From Luteibacter yeojuensis (GTDB taxonomy: Bacteria; Pseudomonadota; Gammaproteobacteria; Xanthomonadales; Rhodanobacteraceae): a stretch of 64,000 bases of DNA. The notes beneath the pieces were generated by a model that was not told where the DNA came from, ran no database searches, and saw nothing but the letters and a program-made list of their open reading frames with translations. The position numbers were made by a program, and so were the translations under genes. The DNA is taken from positions 79,622 to 143,621 of the forward strand of contig NZ_JZRB01000030.1 in NCBI RefSeq assembly GCF_000964085.1, written 5' to 3'. Below, piece after piece: positions 58,874-64,000 of this stretch (positions are counted from its first letter, which is position 1; each line of letters opens with the position of its first letter).

Positions 58874-58903
58874 AAAGGGCTTGCAGCGATGCAAGCCCTT
58901 TTT
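58874..58903 (+). terminator. Terminator of the tRNA-Asn gene
   Basis: AAAGGGCTTGCA (58874-58885) pairs with TGCAAGCCCTTT (58890-58901) around GCGA, with Ts running to 58903 (CTTTTTCTTT). It starts 8 nt past the tRNA. Confidence 0.92.
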
Positions 58904-59012
58904 CTTTGCGCGCGTGTCGGGCACCACCTACATTTTCTGTTGGGCGCCGCAGACTGTCGAAGCACCGCGGTTACCGGGATGCTGGCGGCTCCTTTCCACC
59001 GGAGTCAGCTTC

Positions 59013-59378
59013 ATGATCGACGGGTCCCTGCCCACCACCGAATGGGCCGCCATGCAGGATCGGCACGCGCGTTCCGATGCCCGCTTCGACGCGTTCCTCG
59101 CGCGTTTCGACGAGCACGTCCGCCGCACCAACGAGCATTTCCAGCGTATCGACACGCGCTTCGAGCGCCTCGAGGTGCGCGTCCATGGCGTCGAGCGTGC
59201 CGTGGCCAACGCTACCGCCGAACTTGCCCTGCTGCGCCACGAGGTGGGCGCGGGGGCGCGCGACCTCGCCAGCCTGCGCCAGCGCGCGTGGAGCTTCGTC
59301 ACCGCGGTGGCGGCCCTCGGCGGCGCGCTGGGCTTCGCGGGCTCGCAGGCGCTGCACCAGCTCATGCGCGCCTCGTAG
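59013..59378 (+). CDS. Coiled-coil protein with C-terminal membrane segment, hypothetical
   Basis: 121 aa from the ATG at 59013 (CGGAG upstream). N-terminal two-thirds strongly helical with heptad-like FDAFLARFDEHVRRTNEHFQRIDTRFERLEVRVHGVERAVANATAELALLRHEV, then a C-terminal hydrophobic segment AWSFVTAVAALGGALGFAGSQAL that could anchor it in the membrane. Unrecognised. Such small coiled-coil/TM proteins are common and often associated with trimeric or filamentous assemblies, but nothing here indicates a partner. Confidence 0.6.
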   Translation: MIDGSLPTTEWAAMQDRHARSDARFDAFLARFDEHVRRTNEHFQRIDTRFERLEVRVHGVERAVANATAELALLRHEVGAGARDLASLRQRAWSFVTAVAALGGALGFAGSQALHQLMRAS

Positions 59379-59414
59379 GGCTTACACTCACGCCTTTCAA
59401 AGGGAGTGTTGCCC

Positions 59415-59837
59415 GTGGCCTACCTGCTGACCAAGTCCCTGCACATCGTATTCGTCATCGCGTGGATGGCCACGGTCTTCTACCTGCCGCGCATCCTGGT
59501 CAACATCAAGGAAGCCGAGGGCGAGCCCGCCGCCGTCGCGGCGCGCCTGCACCTCATGGGGCGCCGCCTTTACACGTTCGGCCACAGCATGTTCGGCATG
59601 GCGCTTATCTTCGGCCTCGTGCTGTGGTTCTACTTCGGCATCCACGGCGGGTGGCTGCATGCCAAGCTCGCGCTGGTGGCGGTCATGCTGGCGTACTTCA
59701 TCTGGGCGGGCAGGGCGCTGAAGCGCAGCATCGCCGGCGGCGCGTTGCCGTCGTCGAAGGCGCTGCGCATCGGCAACGAGCTGCCGGTGCTGGTGCTGCT
59801 CGCCATCGTCTACCTCGTGGTGGCCAAGCCGTTCTGA
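59415..59837 (+). CDS. hemJ: HemJ-like (CopD/UPF0093) protoporphyrinogen oxidase
   Basis: 140 aa from the GTG at 59415, 8 nt after AAAGGGAG. GTG at 59406 and TTG at 59409 are in-frame but overlap the RBS. Four membrane helices; LTKSLHIVFVIAWMATVFYLPRILVN places His10 and Arg26 where the HemJ family conserves His and Arg, and HGGWLHAKLALV gives the conserved Lys. HemJ oxidises protoporphyrinogen IX in bacteria lacking HemG or HemY. It precedes recC. Confidence 0.85.
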   Translation: MAYLLTKSLHIVFVIAWMATVFYLPRILVNIKEAEGEPAAVAARLHLMGRRLYTFGHSMFGMALIFGLVLWFYFGIHGGWLHAKLALVAVMLAYFIWAGRALKRSIAGGALPSSKALRIGNELPVLVLLAIVYLVVAKPF

Positions 59838-59907
59838 GGTCTCGCCGCGTGAGACCGCCATCGGCCATCATCCACCGCTTCACCCCCGCCGCCGACGGAG
59901 CTGGCGC

Positions 59908-62900
59908 TTGAGCGATACCCACCCGATCGAGCCGGGCCTCATGGTCCTGCACGGCAACCGCCTCGAAGACCTGCGCGACATCCTCGTGGGGTGGCTACGC
60001 CAGGCGCCGCTGCGCCCGCTCGAGGACGAGCGCATCCTCGTCCAGTCCAACGGCATCGCGCAGTGGTTCCGCCTGGCGCTGGCGCGGGCGGAGGCCGATG
60101 GCGGCATGGGCATCGCGGCGTCCGTGCATGTCGAGCTGCCGGGCCGGTTTCTGTGGCACGCCTACCGCGCGGTGCTGGGCCGCGACGCCGTGCCGCCGGA
60201 ATCGCCCTTCGATAAATCCCGCCTCGTGTGGCGCCTCATGCGCCTGCTGCCCGCGCTGGCGCGCGAACCGGTGTTCGAGCCCCTGGCCGCCTTCCTGGGC
60301 GATGGCGGCGACGCCCGCAAATGCCACCAGCTGGCCGAGCGCCTGGCCGATCTCTACGACGGCTACCAGGTTTACCGCGCCGACTGGCTGGATGACTGGG
60401 CCGCCGGGCGCGACGTGATGCGTGATGCCCGTGGCGGCGCGCCGGCCATGGCCGTGGACGACCGCTGGCAGGCGGCCCTGTGGCGGCGCCTGCTCGACGA
60501 CGTCGGCCCGGGCGAGGCGCACGGGCACCGTGCGGCGGTGCATGCGCGCTTCCTCGAGGCCGCGGCGTCGGCCACCGAGCGGCCGCGCGCGCTGGCACGG
60601 CGCATCGTCGTGTTCGGCATGTCGTCGCTGCCGCGGCAGACGCTCGAGGCGCTCTCCGCGCTATCGCGCTGGTCGCAGGTAGTGCTGGTGGTGCTGAACC
60701 CGTGCCGGCACTACTGGGCGGATATCGTCGACGACCGCGAGCTGCTGCGCGCGGAGCGTCGCCGGCAGCAGGCCAAGCCGGGCATGCCGCCGCTGCTGGC
60801 GGACGCCGAGCTCCACCTCCATGCCAACCCGCTGCTTGCCGCCTGGGGCAAGCAAGGCCGCGACTACATCCGCATGCTCGACGAGTTCGACCACCCGGAT
60901 TCGTATCGCAAGCGCTTCACCGCATGGGACGAGCGCATCGATTTCTTCGAGCAGCCCGATACCTCGTCGCTGCTGGGCCAGGTGCAAGCCGCCATCCTCG
61001 ACCTCGACCCGTTGCCCGCGCAGCCGGCGCCGGTCGGCGCGAACGACGGTTCCATCGCGTTCCACGTCGCGCATGGCCCGCAGCGCGAGGTCGAGATCCT
61101 CCACGACCAGTTGCTGGCGCGTTTCGAGGCCTCGGCACGCACTGGCAACCCCATCCTGCCGCGCGACGTCATCGTCATGGTGCCCGACATCGACACCTAC
61201 GCGCCGCATATCGACGCGGTGTTCGGCCGCGTGCCGCGCGACGATCCGCGCTACGTGCCGTACAGCATCGCCGACCGCGCGTCGCGTGGCACGGTGCCGC
61301 TCGTGATGGCGCTCGACATGCTCCTGGGCATGACCGAATCCCGTTTCGGCGCGGGCGATCTCGCCGACCTGCTCGACGTGCCCGCGCTGCGTCAACGCTT
61401 TGGCCTGGGCGACGACGATCTTCCGCTACTCCATCGCTGGGTCGAGGGCGCTGGCATCCGCTGGGGCCTCGATGCCGAACAGCGCGCGTCGCTGGGCTTG
61501 CCCGCGCTGGAACAGAACACCTGGCTCTTCGGCCTGCGCCGCATGCTGCTCGGCTATGCCGTGGGGCGAGGTGAACCCTGGGGCGATATCGAACCCTATG
61601 CTGAGGTCGGCGGCCTCGACGCCGCGCTGGTCGGGCCACTGGCCGACCTGGTCGAGCGGCTCGGCACGCATGCGCGCGCCATGGCCGTGCCGGTGCCCGC
61701 CGGCGCGTGGGCGGTGCGCCTGCGCGCGCTGATGCGCGGGTTCTTCGACGCGACCGATCCGGACGACCGCATGCGCGTCGAGCGCCTGCTCGATGCGCTC
61801 GATGCATGGGAGCGCGCCTGTCGCGAGGCGGGCTTCGACGAACCCGTGCCGGTCGACGTGGTGCGCGAAGCGTGGCTCGGCCAGATCGACGAGAGTGGGC
61901 TCTCCAAGCGTTTCCTCGCGGGCGCCGTCAGCTTCGGCACGCTCATGCCCATGCGCGCCATCCCGTTCCGCCTCGTGTGCCTGCTGGGCATGAACGACGG
62001 CGCCTACCCGCGTGCGCGCCCGCCCATGGATTTCGACCTGATGGCGCGCGCGGGGGCCTGGCGCCCGGGCGATCGCTCGCGCCGCGAGGACGACCGCTAC
62101 CTGTTCCTCGAGGCCCTGCTGTCGGCGCGCGATGCCTTGCACATTGGCTGGGTTGGCCGCAGCGCGCGTGATAACGCCGAGCGCGCTCCGTCCGTGCTCG
62201 TGGGCCAGCTGCGCGATTACCTGCACGCGGGCTGGGCGGCGGCGGAGGGGGGCGATCTGCTGGCGCGGCTGACGGTCGTGCATCCGCTGCAACCCTTCAG
62301 CCCGGCGTATTTCCGTGCCGGCGATACCCGCCTGTTCACCTATGCCAACGAATGGCGGCATATCCATGGCGGCGGGGTGCCCCACGCTGACGACGCCTTG
62401 CCGCCGTGGCCGGTCGACCGCCCCATCGGCCTCGCCACGTTGCGGCGCTTCCTGCGCCACCCCGTGCGCGAGTTTTTCCAGGCCCGGCTGGGCGTGCGTT
62501 TCGACGTGCCCGACGTGGCCAGCGAGGCGCTCGAGCCGTTCGCCATCGGCGGCCTCGATCGTTTCACGATGACCGACGTGCTGGTCCGCGCCGCGCTGCG
62601 CGACGAGCCGGCCGCCGAAGCCGCCATCGGCAGGGCCACGGCGCGCTTGCAGCGTAGCGGGCTGCTGCCCATGGGCGGCTTCGCGGCACCGGTGAAGCGT
62701 GATCTCGAGAAAGCGGCGGTGGCGGTGCACCAGCGCGTTGTCGCGGAGCGCGCCCGTTGGCCGGTGGAAGCCGGCAAGTACGAAGTGCGTGTCGCATGCG
62801 ATGGCGTCGTCATCGAAGACTGGCTCGCGGGCCTGCGCGCCAACGCGCAGGGGCAGCTCGCCGCGCTGCTGGTGTCGCCGTCGTCTGTCCTTGATGACAA

Positions 62901-63330
62901 GCAACAGCCGCTGGCGCATCGCGTGGTCATGCCCTGGGTGGATCACCTCGTGGCACAGGTGGCGGGCCATGCCATCGAAACACGCTATATCGGGCCCGAT
63001 GCCACCATCGTCATGCGGCCCATGCCGCCGGCGGCCGCCGACGCGGCGCTGCGCACGCTGGTGCGCGCGTGGCGCGAGGGTATGTGCCGGCCACTGCCCG
63101 TGGCGGTGAAGGCGGCGCTAGGCTGGCTCGGTGAGCGGCATGGCGACGCCGAAGCCAGCGCGCGCCGCGCGTATGGGCCGGGCGATGATTTCGCCCGTGG
63201 CGAGGTCGATGGCGATGCTTACCTCGCCCGCGCCTGGCCCACGTTCGACGCCATGCTGGCGGCGGGGTTCGAACACCACCTGGCGCCGTACCAGCACCTC
63301 CTGGCGGCGCTGGAGGTGGAGGCGGCATGA
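59908..63330 (+). CDS. recC: Exodeoxyribonuclease V subunit gamma (RecC)
   Basis: 1140 aa, TTG start preceded by CGGAG at 7 nt (ATG at 59941 is the alternative). RecC-type sequence from the first residues (IEPGLMVLHGNRLEDLRDILVGWLRQAPLRPLEDERILVQSNGIAQWFRLAL), with VFGMSSLPRQTLEALSALSRW, ILHDQLLARFE, HRWVEGAGIRWGLDAEQR and LLGMNDGAYPRARPPMDFDLMA. RecC recognises Chi with RecB and has no ATPase motif of its own. Its stop overlaps the recB ATG by 4 bp (ATGA). Confidence 0.95.
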   Translation: MSDTHPIEPGLMVLHGNRLEDLRDILVGWLRQAPLRPLEDERILVQSNGIAQWFRLALARAEADGGMGIAASVHVELPGRFLWHAYRAVLGRDAVPPESPFDKSRLVWRLMRLLPALAREPVFEPLAAFLGDGGDARKCHQLAERLADLYDGYQVYRADWLDDWAAGRDVMRDARGGAPAMAVDDRWQAALWRRLLDDVGPGEAHGHRAAVHARFLEAAASATERPRALARRIVVFGMSSLPRQTLEALSALSRWSQVVLVVLNPCRHYWADIVDDRELLRAERRRQQAKPGMPPLLADAELHLHANPLLAAWGKQGRDYIRMLDEFDHPDSYRKRFTAWDERIDFFEQPDTSSLLGQVQAAILDLDPLPAQPAPVGANDGSIAFHVAHGPQREVEILHDQLLARFEASARTGNPILPRDVIVMVPDIDTYAPHIDAVFGRVPRDDPRYVPYSIADRASRGTVPLVMALDMLLGMTESRFGAGDLADLLDVPALRQRFGLGDDDLPLLHRWVEGAGIRWGLDAEQRASLGLPALEQNTWLFGLRRMLLGYAVGRGEPWGDIEPYAEVGGLDAALVGPLADLVERLGTHARAMAVPVPAGAWAVRLRALMRGFFDATDPDDRMRVERLLDALDAWERACREAGFDEPVPVDVVREAWLGQIDESGLSKRFLAGAVSFGTLMPMRAIPFRLVCLLGMNDGAYPRARPPMDFDLMARAGAWRPGDRSRREDDRYLFLEALLSARDALHIGWVGRSARDNAERAPSVLVGQLRDYLHAGWAAAEGGDLLARLTVVHPLQPFSPAYFRAGDTRLFTYANEWRHIHGGGVPHADDALPPWPVDRPIGLATLRRFLRHPVREFFQARLGVRFDVPDVASEALEPFAIGGLDRFTMTDVLVRAALRDEPAAEAAIGRATARLQRSGLLPMGGFAAPVKRDLEKAAVAVHQRVVAERARWPVEAGKYEVRVACDGVVIEDWLAGLRANAQGQLAALLVSPSSVLDDKQQPLAHRVVMPWVDHLVAQVAGHAIETRYIGPDATIVMRPMPPAAADAALRTLVRAWREGMCRPLPVAVKAALGWLGERHGDAEASARRAYGPGDDFARGEVDGDAYLARAWPTFDAMLAAGFEHHLAPYQHLLAALEVEAA

Positions 63331-64000
63331 GCCAAGCCAGCGAACCCCTGCGTCCCCTCGCGCTGCCCCTCGACGGCGTCCGCCTCATCGAGGCGAGCGC
63401 CGGCACGGGCAAGACATGGACCATCGCCGCGCTGTACGTGCGCGCCGTGCTGGGCCATGGCCTGCCGCGGCCCTTGCTGCCACCGCAGATCCTCGTCGTC
63501 ACCTTCACCGAGGCCGCCACGCAGGAGTTGCGTGAGCGCATCCGCGCGCGCCTTGTCGAAGCGGCGGTGGCCTTCCGGGCGGGCACGGTGAACGAACCCC
63601 TGCTTGGCGAGCTGGTCGCGTCGTACGCACCGGAGCAGCGGCCCGCGTGCGCGCGCCGCCTCGAGCTTGCCGCGCAATGGATGGATGAAGCCGCCATCTT
63701 CACCATCCACGGCTGGAGCCAGCGCATGCTCACGCAGCATGCGTTCGGCAGTGGCCACGCCTTCGCGCAGACGCTCGAGCCGGATGAAAGCGAGCTCCTC
63801 GCCGAGTGCGTGCGCGACTACTGGCGCCAGGCGTTCTACCCGCTCGACGAAGCCACGCTGGCCGCCGTGCAGGCGGAGTGGCGCACGCCGGATGCCTTGC
63901 TGCGCTCATTGCTGCCACTGCTGGGCAGTGGCGAAGCCACCCTGCGCGTGGATGGCGAGGTACTCGTGGCGGGCGAAGGCATCGGCGGGCTCCTTGCCGC
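63327..64000 (+). CDS. recB: Exodeoxyribonuclease V subunit beta (RecB), truncated by the window end
   Basis: The first 224 codons only. Starts MSQASEPLRPLALPLDGVRL, then the P-loop motif EASAGTGKTWTIAALYVRAVLG near residue 23-30 and ILVVTFTEAATQELRERIRARL, the RecB/UvrD SF1 helicase N-terminus. It overlaps recC by 4 bp. recD would be expected next. Confidence 0.93.
   Translation, partial: MSQASEPLRPLALPLDGVRLIEASAGTGKTWTIAALYVRAVLGHGLPRPLLPPQILVVTFTEAATQELRERIRARLVEAAVAFRAGTVNEPLLGELVASYAPEQRPACARRLELAAQWMDEAAIFTIHGWSQRMLTQHAFGSGHAFAQTLEPDESELLAECVRDYWRQAFYPLDEATLAAVQAEWRTPDALLRSLLPLLGSGEATLRVDGEVLVAGEGIGGLLA

Noticed and set aside
1..64000. CRISPR array, prophage, rRNA operon, riboswitch
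   Set aside because: No regularly spaced repeats, cas genes, phage structural genes, rRNA or recognisable riboswitch sequence was seen. The repeated TGTAGGAG elements are dispersed palindromic repeats, not CRISPR.

Overview
This is high-GC (roughly two-thirds G+C) gammaproteobacterial chromosome. Gene content and order (petABC-sspA-sspB; corC-ybeY-ybeZ-miaB; DUF1631/nadC; Oar-type TonB receptors; many palindromic repeats built on TGTAGGAGCGC or GTGGGAGCGC) point to Xanthomonadales, most likely Rhodanobacteraceae (Luteibacter/Dyella-like). That placement is inference from protein families and synteny. No database was searched. No prophage, insertion sequence, CRISPR array or rRNA operon is visible.

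Region 1 (1-15.8 kb) is a surface-glycan and type IV pilus island. A methyltransferase (cut by the window edge), a GT4 and a GT2 glycosyltransferase read rightwards and meet a leftward block. That block, in transcription order, is two ArnT/PMT-like GT-C proteins, pilin pilA2, pilin pilA1, two GT-C proteins with C-terminal tetratricopeptide-like regions (TMTC-like), and a Wzx-type flippase. Each pilin gene has its own well-formed sigma-54 promoter, and a hairpin terminator lies between pilA1 and the TMTC-like genes. An S9 peptidase and a third GT-C paralogue with visibly lower GC end the block. The arrangement suggests a dedicated pilin or glycan modification system, although no gene in it has a proven substrate.

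Region 2 (15.8-19.8 kb) holds a single-chain dihydroxyacetone kinase, CorA, and a genomic scar. The scar is a second, frameshifted copy of the last ~400 bp of the kinase gene, joined in frame to the first ~52 codons of an acyltransferase-3 gene.

Region 3 (19.9-43.4 kb) is mostly housekeeping: an unrecognised 464-aa protein, a DUF4105 protein, corC-ybeY-ybeZ-miaB, a lytic transglycosylase, a DegS-like protease, the cytochrome bc1 operon, sspAB, nadC, a DUF1631 protein, purEK, sodB, grxD-yciK-like, marC and an OlsF-like bifunctional acyltransferase. Palindromic repeats sit in many of the intergenic gaps. In three cases the repeat itself provides the stop codon of the neighbouring gene.

Region 4 (43.4-50.1 kb) has two large TonB-dependent outer-membrane receptors, each closed by a strong intrinsic terminator. 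Region 5 (50.1-64 kb) contains ppnN, a DUF3309 protein, a 3-methyladenine glycosylase, a serine hydrolase, small secreted proteins, a BrnT/BrnA toxin-antitoxin pair, a pseudouridine synthase, tRNA-Val(GAC), uvrB, an orphan FimT/GspH pseudopilin, tRNA-Asn(GUU), a HemJ-like protein, recC and the start of recB.
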